In this document: positions 43,349-52,421 of the stretch, piece by piece | How positions within the stretch are numbered: position 1 is the stretch's first letter | How the letters are laid out: the number at the start of each line of letters is the position of its first letter | Assembly: GCF_027706745.1 (NCBI RefSeq) | Contig: NZ_JAQFWP010000023.1 | Coordinates: 1 to 64,000, forward strand | DNA from: Nocardiopsis suaedae | GTDB taxonomy: Bacteria; Actinomycetota; Actinomycetes; Streptosporangiales; Streptosporangiaceae | Reading direction: 5' to 3' | DNA: 64,000 nucleotides | Translations under genes and position numbers: made by a program | The notes under the pieces: model-generated | What the model saw: only the letters and a program-made list of their open reading frames with translations | Told to the model about the DNA's origin: nothing | Databases searched by the model: none

Positions 43349-43681
43349 CTATCCGACCTGCGGAGCGCGCGAGACGATCAGTGGTGCGGGATCCTCGCCT
43401 AGGTAGAAGACGCGGACCCGGTCGCACCGGAAGTCCATGGTCACGTACGAGCCCTCCGGCAGGAGGACGGCGTTCACGCGGGGGTTCTCCCGCTCGATCA
43501 CGCGCTCGGCCGTGTGGGCGTCGGCGCCCGTCAGCTCGGGCCAGGACTGCTCGCCCTGGCACTGGACGGCGCCGGAGGGATCGCCGGCTCCGGCCTCGGC
43601 GGCCCCGGCGGTGGCCGGGAAGAGCGCCGTGAAGGCGGTCGCGCAGGCGAGGACGGAACCCGCGAGGATAACGCGGTTCAT
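43349..43681 (-). CDS. Secreted I78-family proteinase inhibitor-like protein
   Basis: A 110-residue protein with a Sec signal peptide (MNRVILAGSVLACATAFTAL, cut near FPATAGA-AEA). The mature part resembles peptidase inhibitor family I78: an N-terminal helix (TAERVIERENPRVNAVLLPE) followed by GSYVTMDFRCDRVRVFYLGE and the C-terminal strand. Two Cys could form a disulfide. It probably inhibits extracellular serine proteases. The ATG at 43681 has GGAAGGGA upstream. The gene stands alone, reading away from the pst operon. Confidence 0.75.
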   Translation of the reverse strand: MNRVILAGSVLACATAFTALFPATAGAAEAGAGDPSGAVQCQGEQSWPELTGADAHTAERVIERENPRVNAVLLPEGSYVTMDFRCDRVRVFYLGEDPAPLIVSRAPQVG

Positions 43682-44131
43682 TGGTGTTCCCTTCCAACTT
43701 GTGATTGCGAGGAACACTGCAGAATGTAGCAACGAATGGCCGTGTTCGCATTACGGCCCGATTACGCGCCCGCCGGCCGGTGTGCGTGCATTGAAATCCG
43801 GTAAAGATGGCAGGTGGCGGGCGTGCGTGCCGTCATTGTCTACCGTATGGCGCCCGGATCGTTGAATGTCGCACTAAATTATCGGGCGGTCGCGGTCCGT
43901 GAACAACCTGGTCAGGGCGGTGTGCTGGGTGAGGGTGCGCCCGCGGTGGCCGGCGGTGCGATGGGTGTGTCCTTCTTCACACTCCGTGCCGACGGTGTTC
44001 CGAACCGGAGTTCCGGGGCTGTGAAGTGGGGATGTTTTCTCCGAGTGGGGCCGGGGAAGATATCCCCGCCCTATTTCGCCTGGGTAACGCATTCACGCGG
44101 ACGGGATCCCGCCGGTTCCGGAATGAGAAAA
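43682..44131. other. Gene-free region of 450 bp
   Basis: Open frames here lack ribosome binding sites and G/C-biased third positions. The stretch is relatively A/T-rich (for example cactaaattatcgg near 43871-43884) and holds the promoter of the I78 gene at its left end. No known motif was found. Confidence 0.5.
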
Positions 44132-44160
44132 GGGCGGCGGGGGCTCGGCCCCCGCCGCCC
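44132..44160 (-). terminator. Intrinsic terminator of the pst operon
   Basis: gggcggcgggggc (44132-44144) pairs perfectly over 13 bp with 44148-44160 around tcg. Read on the minus strand it is followed by CTTTTCTC, giving a T-rich tail. It lies 19 bp past the pstB stop. This is one of the few textbook terminators in the window. Confidence 0.9.
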
Positions 44161-44178
44161 TCGCCGGGCGCCCGGTGC

Positions 44179-44958
44179 TCAGCCGAAGCGGCCGGTGATG
44201 TAGTTCTCGGTCTCCTGCTCGTCCGGCTTGGTGAAGATCTTGTTGGTCTCGCCCATCTCGATCAGCCTGCCGGGCTTGCCGGTGCCGGCCAGGTTGAAGA
44301 ACGCCGTCCGGTCGCTCACCCGCGCCGCCTGCTGCATGTTGTGGGTGACGATGACGATCGTGTACTCCTCCTTGAGCTTGTGGATGAGGTCCTCGATCGC
44401 CAGCGTGGAGATGGGGTCCAGGGCCGAGCAGGGCTCGTCCATGAGCAGCACGCTGGGCTCCACCGCGGTGGCCCGGGCGATGCACAGCCGCTGCTGCTGG
44501 CCGCCGGACAGGCCCGCCCCGGGCTTGCCGAGCCGGTCCTTGACCTCCTCCCAGAGGTTGGCCCCGCGCAGCGAGCGCTCCACCAGGTCGTCGGCGGCGG
44601 ACTTGCCCATGCGCTTGTTGTTGAGCTTGGCCCCGGCGATCACGTTGTCGTAGATGGACATGGTGGGGAAGGGGTTGGCCTTCTGGAAGACCATGCCCAC
44701 CTCGCGCCGGACCTCGACCGGGTCCACGTCGGCGCCGTAGATGTCCATGTCGTCGAGCATCACCTTGCCGTCGACGCGCGCGTTGGGGGTGACCTCGTGC
44801 ATGCGGTTGAGGGTGCGCAGGAACGTCGACTTGCCGCAGCCCGACGACCCGATGAAGGCCGTCACCGACCGGGGCTCGATGGTCATGGAGACGTCCTCGA
44901 CCGCGAGGAAGTCGCCGTAGTAGACGTGCAGACCGGAGACGTCGATTCGTTTGGCCAC
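44179..44958 (-). CDS. pstB: Phosphate ABC transporter ATP-binding protein
   Basis: A 259-residue ATPase. Walker A is [11 protein letters not shown], the Q loop lies in [20 protein letters not shown], the signature is LSGGQQQR, Walker B is [11 protein letters not shown] and the switch His is in [20 protein letters not shown]. These strings are specific to PstB. It powers high-affinity phosphate import through PstC and PstA. It is the last gene of pstSCAB and ends before an intrinsic terminator; no phoU gene follows. Confidence 0.97.
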   Translation of the reverse strand: MAKRIDVSGLHVYYGDFLAVEDVSMTIEPRSVTAFIGSSGCGKSTFLRTLNRMHEVTPNARVDGKVMLDDMDIYGADVDPVEVRREVGMVFQKANPFPTMSIYDNVIAGAKLNNKRMGKSAADDLVERSLRGANLWEEVKDRLGKPGAGLSGGQQQRLCIARATAVEPSVLLMDEPCSALDPISTLAIEDLIHKLKEEYTIVIVTHNMQQAARVSDRTAFFNLAGTGKPGRLIEMGETNKIFTKPDEQETENYITGRFG

Positions 44959-45007
44959 TGGTAGTCCTCAGGTGTCTCTAGCGGGTGTCGGTGGGTCGTC
45001 GTGCCGG

Positions 45008-46099
45008 TCAGCGGCCGAGTTTGGGTGCGAACAGCCGGGAGATCAGGCGCGCGGCCAGGAACAGCAGCATGACGATGGCGATCAGCGTCAGCGCCGCGGC
45101 CCAGGCGCGCTCCATGTTGACCGCCCCTCCCATGCGCACCTGCGAGTAGATGAACACCGGCAGGCTCATCATCTGCCCGTTGAACAGGTTCCAGTTGATC
45201 GCCACCGCCGAGGACCCGGCGGTGAGCACCAGGGGTGCCGTCTCCCCGATAACACGGGCCAGGGCCAGCATGATTCCCGTGGTCAGACCGGCCACGGCGG
45301 TGGGCAGGACCACCTTCACGATGGTCAGCCACTTGGGCACGCCCAGCGCGTAGGAGGCCTCCCGCAGCTCCTGCGGCACCAGCCGCAGCATCTCCTCGCT
45401 GGAGCGCACCACCACCGGGATCATCAGCACCGACAGCGCGACGGCGCCGGCCGCGCCGTTGGTCTCCCCGGGGCCGAAGAGCGCCATCCACAGCGCGACC
45501 ACGAACAGGCCGGCCACGATGGAGGGGATGCCGGTCATCACGTCCACGAAGAAGGTGATCGCCTTGGCGAGCCTGCCCCGCCCGTACTCCACCAGGTAGA
45601 TCGCGGTGAACAGGCCGATCGGGATGGAGATCAGCGCCGCCAGCCCGGTGATGGCCACGGTGCCGACGATGGCGTGGTAGACGCCCCCGGCGTCCATGCT
45701 CGGCGTCACGCCGTTCATGGAGACGGTGAGGAAGTAGCCGTCGAGCCGGGTGATCCCCTCCAGCACCACGGTGGCCAGCAGCGACACCAGCGGCAGCATG
45801 GCGGTGCCGAAGCAGATGTAGACCACCGCGGTGACCAGGCGGTCCTTGGCCTTGCGGGAGTTCTCCACGGTGGCCGAGGCGGCGCCGACCACCACGGCGT
45901 ACAGCGCGGCGGTGATCAGCCCGGCGGTCACCAGGTGGAAGGAGCCGAGGGCGAACAGGGCGCCGGAGGCGACGAGCGCGCTGACCGCCAGCACCGCGGG
46001 GGGAGCGTAGCGCGGCAGCGAGCCGCCGCGGATCGAGCGCTGGGCCTGCGGCCCGTCACCGGCCGAGCCGGTGGACTGCGGTCGGGTCGTGGTGGTCAT
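45008..46099 (-). CDS. pstA: Phosphate ABC transporter permease PstA
   Basis: A 363-residue permease with six core spans. It has NGVTPSMDAGGVYHAIVGTV, the EAA-type segment SSEEMLRLVPQELREASYAL and GETAPLVLTAGSSAVAINWN. An extra pair of hydrophobic segments at about residues 30-85 lengthens the N-terminus compared with E. coli PstA, as is usual in actinomycetes. The ATG follows the pstC TAA with no gap, so translation is coupled. pstB begins 49 bp downstream. Confidence 0.96.
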   Translation of the reverse strand: MTTTTRPQSTGSAGDGPQAQRSIRGGSLPRYAPPAVLAVSALVASGALFALGSFHLVTAGLITAALYAVVVGAASATVENSRKAKDRLVTAVVYICFGTAMLPLVSLLATVVLEGITRLDGYFLTVSMNGVTPSMDAGGVYHAIVGTVAITGLAALISIPIGLFTAIYLVEYGRGRLAKAITFFVDVMTGIPSIVAGLFVVALWMALFGPGETNGAAGAVALSVLMIPVVVRSSEEMLRLVPQELREASYALGVPKWLTIVKVVLPTAVAGLTTGIMLALARVIGETAPLVLTAGSSAVAINWNLFNGQMMSLPVFIYSQVRMGGAVNMERAWAAALTLIAIVMLLFLAARLISRLFAPKLGR

Positions 46100-47065
46100 T
46101 TAGGAGAACTCCTTGCGCCGCGCGACGACGAACCGGGCGCCCATGTTGACGACCAGGGTGATGGCGAACAGCACCAGGCCCGCGGCGATCAGGGCGGAGA
46201 CGCCGTACCCGGTGGCCTCGGGGTACTGCAGCGCGATGTGCGCCGCGATGGTCTGGTTGCCGCTCTGCAGCAGGAACGGCGAGATCACCAGCGCAGGGGA
46301 GAGGATCATGGCCACCGCCATGGTCTCGCCCAGGGCGCGGCCCAGGCCCAGCATGGCGCCGCCGATGACGCCGGGGCGGCCGAAGGGCAGCACCGCCATG
46401 CGGATCATCTCCCAGCGGGTGGCGCCCATCGCCAGGGCGGCCTCCTGGTGCCCCTGGGGGACCTGCTTGAACACGTCGCGCGACATGGCGGTGATGATCG
46501 GCAGGATCATCACCGCGAGCACGATGCCGGCGCTGAGCATCGTGCGGCCGGTGGTCGAGACCGGCCCGGCGAACAGCGGGATCCAGCCCAGGTAGGTGTT
46601 GAGCCCGTCGTAGAAGCCCTGGAGCTCGAAGACGAGGTAGCCGATGCCCCACAGGCCGTAGACCACGCTGGGGATGGCCGCCAGCAGGTCGACCATGTAC
46701 CCCAGGACGGCGGCGATGCGGCGCGGCGCGTAGTAGACGATGAACAGCGCGATGCCGATCGCGACCGGGGTGGCGATCACCAGCGCGATGGTCGCCGCCA
46801 GCACCGTGCCGAAGGCCAGTGCCGCGACACCGAAGGCCGGGTTCTCACGGGTGTTGGCTTCCCAGGACTCGGTGGTGAAGAAGTTGGCGGTGTTGGCGGC
46901 CAACGAGTCGGAGGACTGGATGATCAGGAAGGCCGCCACCCCCGCCAGGATCGCCAGGATCAGGATCCCCGACCCGCGGGCGGTATTGGCGAAGACGACG
47001 TCGCCGACACGGCGCTTGCCCCGGTTCTGCGGGGGCGCCGTCGCTGACGGGTCCGTGGTGGTCAT
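46100..47065 (-). CDS. pstC: Phosphate ABC transporter permease PstC
   Basis: A 321-residue permease. Typical strings are FTTESWEANTRENPAFGVAA, IPSVVYGLWGIGYLV, the EAA loop VPQGHQEAALAMGATRWEMI and LGRALGETMAVAMI. It forms the membrane channel with PstA. It lies 238 bp downstream of pstS; that gap contains an imperfect hairpin (47243-47281), which should lower permease expression relative to the binding protein. Confidence 0.96.
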   Translation of the reverse strand: MTTTDPSATAPPQNRGKRRVGDVVFANTARGSGILILAILAGVAAFLIIQSSDSLAANTANFFTTESWEANTRENPAFGVAALAFGTVLAATIALVIATPVAIGIALFIVYYAPRRIAAVLGYMVDLLAAIPSVVYGLWGIGYLVFELQGFYDGLNTYLGWIPLFAGPVSTTGRTMLSAGIVLAVMILPIITAMSRDVFKQVPQGHQEAALAMGATRWEMIRMAVLPFGRPGVIGGAMLGLGRALGETMAVAMILSPALVISPFLLQSGNQTIAAHIALQYPEATGYGVSALIAAGLVLFAITLVVNMGARFVVARRKEFS

Positions 47066-47242
47066 GTGAGACTCCGGTCGAAATGGGTCACGGTCCGCCC
47101 CCGGGCGAACATGGGTTGTCCTCGGTACATGCCATGACAGGGCCGACTACATTCTGGGGTGCCGCCGGGGGCGCTTCGACCACATCCCGACGCGGCGCGC
47201 CGCACACCCGTGCGGACCGGATCGGTGGGTACGCGCACGCCA

Positions 47243-47281
47243 AGGGCGGGGACGGCGCCGGTGCGGCGCCCTCCCCACCCT
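47243..47281 (-). terminator. Attenuator-like hairpin between pstS and pstC
   Basis: agggcgggga (47243-47252) pairs with tccccaccct (47272-47281) with one mismatch, around an inner G/C-rich stem. It lies 23 bp past the pstS stop. It probably causes partial termination, so that pstS is made in excess. Confidence 0.55.
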
Positions 47282-47303
47282 GAGGCGGCCCTGCTCTGCG
47301 GAA

Positions 47304-48434
47304 TCAGGACTCCGCGGAGATCTGGTCGATCGTTCCCTGGAGGGACTCGCGGGTGCCCTCGGTGATCGGGGCGGACCCGGCCTCCTCGGCGACGGCGTTC
47401 TGGCCCTCTTCGCTGACCACGTAGGACAGGTAGCTCTTGACCAGGTCGGCCTCGCTCTGGTCCGGGTAGACCATGCAGGCGACCTCGTAGGAGACGAGCA
47501 CGATCGGGTAGGCGCTGGTGTCGTCGGTGGTGTAGTCCAGCTCGATCGCGTGGTCGTTGTCGGAGTTGGCCTCGCGCTCCGGCGATGCCTCCACGATGGC
47601 GGCGGCCGACTCGGGGCTGTACTCGACGTACCCGTCGCCGACGCCGACCGCGGCGGTGCTCAGCTCACCGACGTGCGAGGCGTCGACGTAGCCGATGGTG
47701 CCCTGGCCGCCCTCCACGGCCGAGACCACGCCGGAGGAGCCCTGGGCGGCCTCGCCCGGCTCGATCGGCCAGTTGCCGCTGACCTCGTGCGGCCAGGCGT
47801 CGCCGGCGGCCTCGGAGAGGTAGGCGACGAAGTTCTCGGTGGTGCCGGACTCGTCGGAGCGGTTCACCGGGACGATGGGGGTGTCGGGCAGGTCCGCGTC
47901 CGGGTTGTCCTCGGCGATCGCGTCATCGTTCCAGGTGGTGATCTCCTGGTTGAAGATCCCGGCGATGGTCTCCGGCGACAGGTTGAGGCTGTCCACCCCG
48001 TCGAGCTTGTAGATCAGGGCGATGGGGGAGATGTAGGCGGGGAGGTTGACCACCTCGGCGCCGTTGCACCGCTCGACGGCCTGCTCGGTCTCCTTCTCGT
48101 CCAGCGCCGCGTCGGACCCGGCGAAGGAGACGGCCCCGTCGATGAACTGGGAGCGGCCCGCGCCCGAGCCGACCGAGTCGTACTGGACGGTGGTGCCCTC
48201 GCAGGCGCCCTCGTAGGCCGCCTTCCAGGTGGCCATCGCGTTCTCCTGGGAGCTCGCGCCGGCTCCGGAGAGGGTTCCGCCGCCGTCGACGCACTCGGCG
48301 GAGCCGGCCGAGGCCGCCCCTCCGCCGTTCTCGGGGTCGACGGCCTGGTCACTGCCGCAGGCGGCCAGGGCCATCGTGCCGGCCAGTGCGATGCCGGTGT
48401 AGCCCGCGAACCGGCGGTACTTGAAGAGCTTCAC
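47304..48434 (-). CDS. pstS: Phosphate-binding lipoprotein
   Basis: A 376-residue protein with lipobox LAAC (Cys26). The phosphate-binding loops are visible: GGGTLSGAGASSQENAMATW, VSFAGSDAALDEKE, and VPVNRSDESGTTENFVAYLS. It captures phosphate outside the membrane and delivers it to PstC/PstA. It heads the pstSCAB operon, and a perfect PHO box lies about 155 bp upstream of the ATG, so PhoP should induce it in phosphate starvation. Confidence 0.97.
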   Translation of the reverse strand: MKLFKYRRFAGYTGIALAGTMALAACGSDQAVDPENGGGAASAGSAECVDGGGTLSGAGASSQENAMATWKAAYEGACEGTTVQYDSVGSGAGRSQFIDGAVSFAGSDAALDEKETEQAVERCNGAEVVNLPAYISPIALIYKLDGVDSLNLSPETIAGIFNQEITTWNDDAIAEDNPDADLPDTPIVPVNRSDESGTTENFVAYLSEAAGDAWPHEVSGNWPIEPGEAAQGSSGVVSAVEGGQGTIGYVDASHVGELSTAAVGVGDGYVEYSPESAAAIVEASPEREANSDNDHAIELDYTTDDTSAYPIVLVSYEVACMVYPDQSEADLVKSYLSYVVSEEGQNAVAEEAGSAPITEGTRESLQGTIDQISAES

Positions 48435-48589
48435 AGCCCCGGTGTCCTTCCTCTGGACGTCCGAACCGTCATCCGTGGGCGAGTTCCGCGGTCGTCCGTC
48501 GGGGGGGATTGTCCGGATCGACGCTCAAAGCTCCGCTGACCTCGCCAAATGCGACGTTAGGGAGGCGAGGTGACCAGCGGTCCCAGCGA

Positions 48590-48611
48590 GGGTGAACAGA
48601 GGGTGAACGGG
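48590..48611 (-). promoter_or_regulatory. PHO box of the pst operon
   Basis: On the minus strand the sequence reads GTTCACCCTCT followed directly by GTTCACCCTCG (the last bases are approximate). These are two consecutive 11-bp direct repeats, each with a perfect GTTCACC core, as in Streptomyces PhoP sites. A weaker third unit (TGGTCACCTCG) lies 11-22 bp closer to pstS. Confidence 0.9.
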
Positions 48612-48661
48612 GGGACGAGACTGGCGGAAAGCCAGTGGGAAATAGCGTGGACGTGAGGTTA

Positions 48662-48694
48662 ACCACGGCGCGCCCCCCTTGTGCGCGCCGTGGT
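48662..48694 (-). terminator. 12-bp hairpin after mshD
   Basis: accacggcgcgc (48662-48673) pairs perfectly with gcgcgccgtggt (48683-48694) around 9 nt. It lies 20 bp past the mshD stop and separates mshD from the PhoP-controlled pst operon on the same strand. Confidence 0.8.
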
Positions 48695-48713
48695 GACCAG
48701 TGCGGCGGTGCGC

Positions 48714-49706
48714 TCAGTCGCCGGGGGCGTACATGACGTCGCCGTCCCAGACCTCGAATCCGAGGGTCTCGTAGAGGCGCACGGCGGCCCGGTTGTCCTC
48801 GTCGACGTAGAGCAGCACCCAGGGCAGGCCGCGGTCGCGCAGGTACCGGACCCCGGCGAGGGTCAGCAGGCGGCCGAGGCCGGTGCCCTGCCAGGAGGGG
48901 GCGACCCCGACCACGTACACCTCGCCGACCGGTTCACCGTCGGTCAGGCCCGCGCCGTCGGCGTGCACCTTGGTCCAGTGGAACCCGGCGATGCGGCCCT
49001 CTCCGGCGTCCTGCGCCTCCTGCGCGCCCCGCGCCGCCGGTCCGCCGGTCTCCTCGGCGACGAAGAAGCCCTCGGCGTCGAACCACGGTTCGGCCTGGCG
49101 CTGGCGCAGGTCCTCCAGCGTCACCCCGCCCTGCTCGGGGTGGTCGGCGAAGGCCGCGGCGTGGCTGCGCACCAACGCCGCCTCGTCCTCACCGGGGCGG
49201 AAGGCGCGCACCCGCACCCCGTCGGCGACGGCGCCGGACGGCTTCGGCTCGGGCAGGCCGACGGGGGCGCCGTCCCCGCCGCGCAGCCGCAGCCGCATCT
49301 TGAGCAGGCCCCGCGCCCGGTGCCAGCCCAGCGCCTCGGCCAGGCCCTGGGCGGCGGGCAGGCGGCCGTGCGCCCAGACCCGCACCCCGGCGGCCCCCGC
49401 GTCGGCGCGCAGCGAGCGGGCCAGGGCGGTCCCGTGGCCGCGGCGGCGGCGTCCCGGCGCCACCAGCAGCTCGGCCGAGTCGGGCTCGTCGGCGGACTTC
49501 TCGGCGAAGGCGAACCCCGCCAGGTCGCCCTCCTCGTCGAGCAGGTGGAAGCGGGCGGTGCCCTCGGGCGACCCATGCCGCACCCGCAGCACCGTCTGCT
49601 CGGACAGCGCCTCGGCGCCGTCCAGCGCGTGGGCCTCTTCGGCCAGCGCCAGGACGCGCTCGGCGTCCTCCTCGTCGAGCGAGCGAACGATGCGGACCTC
49701 GTCCAT
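48714..49706 (-). CDS. mshD: Mycothiol synthase
   Basis: A 330-residue protein with two GNAT acetyltransferase domains. The N-terminal one has AELLVAPGRRRRGHGTALAR; the C-terminal one has VGEVYVVGVAPSWQGTGLGR and VLLYVDEDNRAAVRLYETLG. MshD acetylates Cys-GlcN-Ins to give mycothiol, the thiol buffer of actinobacteria. ATG 49706 (MDEVRIVR) has an AAAGGCAGG site upstream and was chosen over a Met nine codons earlier. It appears monocistronic. Confidence 0.95.
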   Translation of the reverse strand: MDEVRIVRSLDEEDAERVLALAEEAHALDGAEALSEQTVLRVRHGSPEGTARFHLLDEEGDLAGFAFAEKSADEPDSAELLVAPGRRRRGHGTALARSLRADAGAAGVRVWAHGRLPAAQGLAEALGWHRARGLLKMRLRLRGGDGAPVGLPEPKPSGAVADGVRVRAFRPGEDEAALVRSHAAAFADHPEQGGVTLEDLRQRQAEPWFDAEGFFVAEETGGPAARGAQEAQDAGEGRIAGFHWTKVHADGAGLTDGEPVGEVYVVGVAPSWQGTGLGRLLTLAGVRYLRDRGLPWVLLYVDEDNRAAVRLYETLGFEVWDGDVMYAPGD

Positions 49707-49761
49707 CGGCCTGCCTTTCCAGGTATGCGGCACTCTGCGGCTCTGTGGCGGTGCGGTGCTG

Positions 49762-51117
49762 TCAGTCGTGCGCCAGCACTCGCTGCAGCTCCGGGAAGGC
49801 CCGGGTGTATTCCTCCAGGAGTGTGCGGGCCGCCTCCACCGAGTCCACCAGAGGGTGGGTGGCGAATGCGCGCAGGGCGGCCGTGCGGGATCCCGTGCGG
49901 ACCGCCTCGATCACGTCGCGTTCGACGGCCTTGACCGACCGGACCAGCCCTTCCTGGTGGCCGGTGAGCGGTGCGGCGGCGAGGGGGTGGGCGCCCGAGC
50001 CGTCGACCATGCAGGGCAGCTCCACCACGGCGTCGGGGGCGATCCCCGGCAGGGCGCCGTGGCCGCGCGTGTTGACGATCAGGCGGGTGGGCTCGTCCCG
50101 GGCGACGGCGCGCATGACGGCCAGGGCGACCTCCTCGTAGCCGCCGCCGTCGAGGTCCTCGGTCTCGCGCTCGAAGCCGCCCGCGGCGCGGCGGTTGTCG
50201 GCCATGTAGGTGCGCTCCCGCTCCAGGCGGGTGCGGTCCCACAGCTCGTAGGCGTCCGCAGGCCGCTCCCCAGCCTCGTCGTAGAACCGCTGCTGCTGTT
50301 CGACGATCTGCTCCCCGCGGGTGCGCGGGGCCGCCTTCGCCTCCTGGAGCGCCTCACGGGCGAGGTAGTAGTAGTGCAGGTATTCGTTGGGCAGGGCACC
50401 GACGGCGCGGATCCATTCGGCGCCGAAGAGCCGCCCCTCCTCGAAGGACTCCAGCGCGCGGGCGTCGGCGAGCAGGTCGGGCAGCAGGTCGCGCCCTCCC
50501 GAACGCAGGCCCCGCACCCACCCCAGGTGGTTCAGCCCGGCGTAGTCGACGTGCACGTCCGCCGGGTCCAGCCCCAGCGCGCGGGCCGCGCGGCGTCCCA
50601 GCCCCACAGGGGAGTCGCAGATGCCCACCACGCGGTCGCCCAGGACGCCCGCCATCGCCTCGGTCACCAGCCCCGCGGGGTTGGTGAAGTTCACCAGCCA
50701 GGCGTCCGGGGCGTGCTCGGCCACGTCGTGCGCGGCGGCGAGCGCCTCGGGAAGGGTGCGCAGCCCATAGGAGATCCCGCCCGCACCGACCGTCTCCTGC
50801 CCCAGCACACCGGCGTCGAGGGCGATGCGCTCGTCCAGGACGCGGCCCCGCATCCCGCCGACCCGCATGGCCGAGAACACCGTACCCGCCCCGTCCAGGG
50901 CGGCGGCGCGGTCGGTGGTCGTGTGCACCGGAACGTCGGCGCCGGACTTCTCACGCTGGGCGGCGAGCACGGCCGAGACCGCGTCGAGGCGGCCGCGGTC
51001 GGTGTCGTGCAGCGCCACCTCGGTGACGACCGGGTCGCCCCGCAGGACGTCGGCCAGCAGGGCACGGTAGACGAGGGGGACGCGGAATCCTCCCCCTCCG
51101 AGGATCGTCAGACGCAC
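49762..51117 (-). CDS. Family GH4 glycosidase (6-phospho-beta-glucosidase type)
   Basis: A 451-residue NAD- and metal-dependent glycosidase. The dinucleotide site is LTILGGGGFRVPLVYRALL at the N-terminus. LVNFTNPAGLVTEAM, the metal Cys in GICDSPVGLGRRAA and the metal His in YAGLNHLGWVRG are the GH4 hallmarks. The family cleaves phosphorylated disaccharides by an oxidation-elimination route. The CDSP pattern fits the 6-phospho-beta-glucosidase group, but specificity is inferred. The start is GTG 51117. It is divergent from a PfkB kinase gene, a likely partner in sugar use. Confidence 0.9.
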   Translation of the reverse strand: MRLTILGGGGFRVPLVYRALLADVLRGDPVVTEVALHDTDRGRLDAVSAVLAAQREKSGADVPVHTTTDRAAALDGAGTVFSAMRVGGMRGRVLDERIALDAGVLGQETVGAGGISYGLRTLPEALAAAHDVAEHAPDAWLVNFTNPAGLVTEAMAGVLGDRVVGICDSPVGLGRRAARALGLDPADVHVDYAGLNHLGWVRGLRSGGRDLLPDLLADARALESFEEGRLFGAEWIRAVGALPNEYLHYYYLAREALQEAKAAPRTRGEQIVEQQQRFYDEAGERPADAYELWDRTRLERERTYMADNRRAAGGFERETEDLDGGGYEEVALAVMRAVARDEPTRLIVNTRGHGALPGIAPDAVVELPCMVDGSGAHPLAAAPLTGHQEGLVRSVKAVERDVIEAVRTGSRTAALRAFATHPLVDSVEAARTLLEEYTRAFPELQRVLAHD

Positions 51118-51147
51118 GCCGCCAGCGTATCGGCGCCACACGGCCGA

Positions 51148-51180
51148 CACAGGGGGATCAGGCGCCACAGGGGGATCAGG
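51148..51180. repeat. 18-bp-spaced direct repeat in the GH4/PfkB divergent region
   Basis: cacagggggatcagg occurs at 51148-51162 and 51166-51180. The copies are exact over 15 bp and 18 bp apart. They lie just upstream of the GH4 GTG start, within the shared promoter region, and may be tandem operator sites or a recent duplication. Confidence 0.6.
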
Positions 51181-51301
51181 TGCGACGGCCCGTGGACCCG
51201 GCGCCGATCCGGCGCGAACGGCGCGGCCGATTCCGGCGCGACACCTCGGCCCGGAGTGCATAACCTGCTGGCACACACTCCATGGCCGATTGGAGGAGCA
51301 C

Positions 51302-52411
51302 ATGGAGGAGCAGAGCCGCGCGCTCGAATCCCTGCCGCTCGTCGGCGAGCGGAGGGACGTCCTGGCCGGAGAGCGGGGGCCCGAAGGGGAGGGCCCCGCG
51401 ATCGACCTCGCGCTGAGCGGGACGGTGTTCTTCGACATCGTCCTGACCGGGTTGACCGCCCCGCCCGCGCCGGGGACCGAGGTCGGGGCGCAGGGGATGG
51501 GGTCGTGCCCCGGCGGCGTGGCCAACCTGGCCGTGGCCGCCTCGCGGCTGGGGCTGCGCACGGCCGTGGCCGCCGCCTTCGGGGAGGACGTCTACGGCGA
51601 CTTCTCCTGGGAGACCCTGGAGCGCCAGGAGAAGGTGGACCTGAGCGCGTCCAAGCGCTTCCCCGACTGGCACTCGCCGTTCACGGTGTCGCTGGCCTGG
51701 AAGGGCGACCGGGGCATGGTCACCCACGAGCACCCGCCGCCCGAGCCGGTCGAGCGGCTGGCCGAGGCGCTGCCGCAGGCGCGGGCCGCCTTCGTGGGGC
51801 TGAACCCCGGCGGGCCGGTGCCGGAGTGGGCGTCGCGCCAGGCCGAGGGCGGCGCCCGGATCTTCGCCGACGTCGGGTGGGACGACAGCCAGACCTGGTG
51901 CTCGTCGGTGCTGGACCAGCTCGACCAGTGCTACGCGTTCATGCCCAACGCCATCGAGGCGATGTCCTACACCCGCACCGGAAGCCCCGCATCGGCGCTG
52001 TCCGCGCTGGCCGAGCGGGTGCCGGTGGCGGTGGTCACCGATGGGCCCCGCGGGGCGCTGGCGGTGGACCAGACCACCGGGGAGACCGCGGAGGCCGAGG
52101 GCGTGGTGCTGGAGGGCGTGGACACCACCGGCGCGGGCGACGTGTTCGGCGCCGCGTTCATCGTCGGCACCCTGGCCGCCTGGCCGCTGGAGCGCCGGCT
52201 GCGTTTCGCCAACCTGTGCGCCGCGCTGTCGGTCCAGCACACCGGCGGGTCCCTGTCCGCCCCCGGCTGGGCCGACGTGGCCGCCTGGTGGGGCGGGGTG
52301 CGCGGCGGCGCCGCGGGCCAGGGGTACGGGTTCCTGTCGGAGCTCGTCCCCATGGAGTGGATGCCCACGGACCGCCGCCGCGCCAGCGCGACCATCGGCC
52401 TGCGCGCCTGA
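51302..52411 (+). CDS. PfkB-family carbohydrate kinase
   Basis: A 369-residue sugar kinase. The first PfkB signature is CPGGVANLAVAASRLGLRTA; the second, with the catalytic base, is GVDTTGAGDVFGAAF (Asp of GAGD). Residues 1-38 are an extra charged N-terminal extension. The C-terminal 50 residues run past the usual end of the fold. ATG 51302 has ggagga 4 nt upstream; a TTG four codons earlier is less likely. The substrate is unknown. Divergence from the GH4 gene suggests work on the same sugar. Confidence 0.9.
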   Translation: MEEQSRALESLPLVGERRDVLAGERGPEGEGPAIDLALSGTVFFDIVLTGLTAPPAPGTEVGAQGMGSCPGGVANLAVAASRLGLRTAVAAAFGEDVYGDFSWETLERQEKVDLSASKRFPDWHSPFTVSLAWKGDRGMVTHEHPPPEPVERLAEALPQARAAFVGLNPGGPVPEWASRQAEGGARIFADVGWDDSQTWCSSVLDQLDQCYAFMPNAIEAMSYTRTGSPASALSALAERVPVAVVTDGPRGALAVDQTTGETAEAEGVVLEGVDTTGAGDVFGAAFIVGTLAAWPLERRLRFANLCAALSVQHTGGSLSAPGWADVAAWWGGVRGGAAGQGYGFLSELVPMEWMPTDRRRASATIGLRA

Positions 52412-52421
52412 CCCGCGCGGG

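Noticed and set aside
43814-44203. A 129-residue plus-strand frame between the I78 gene and pstB
   Set aside because: It runs through the pst terminator into antisense pstB, with no ribosome binding site.
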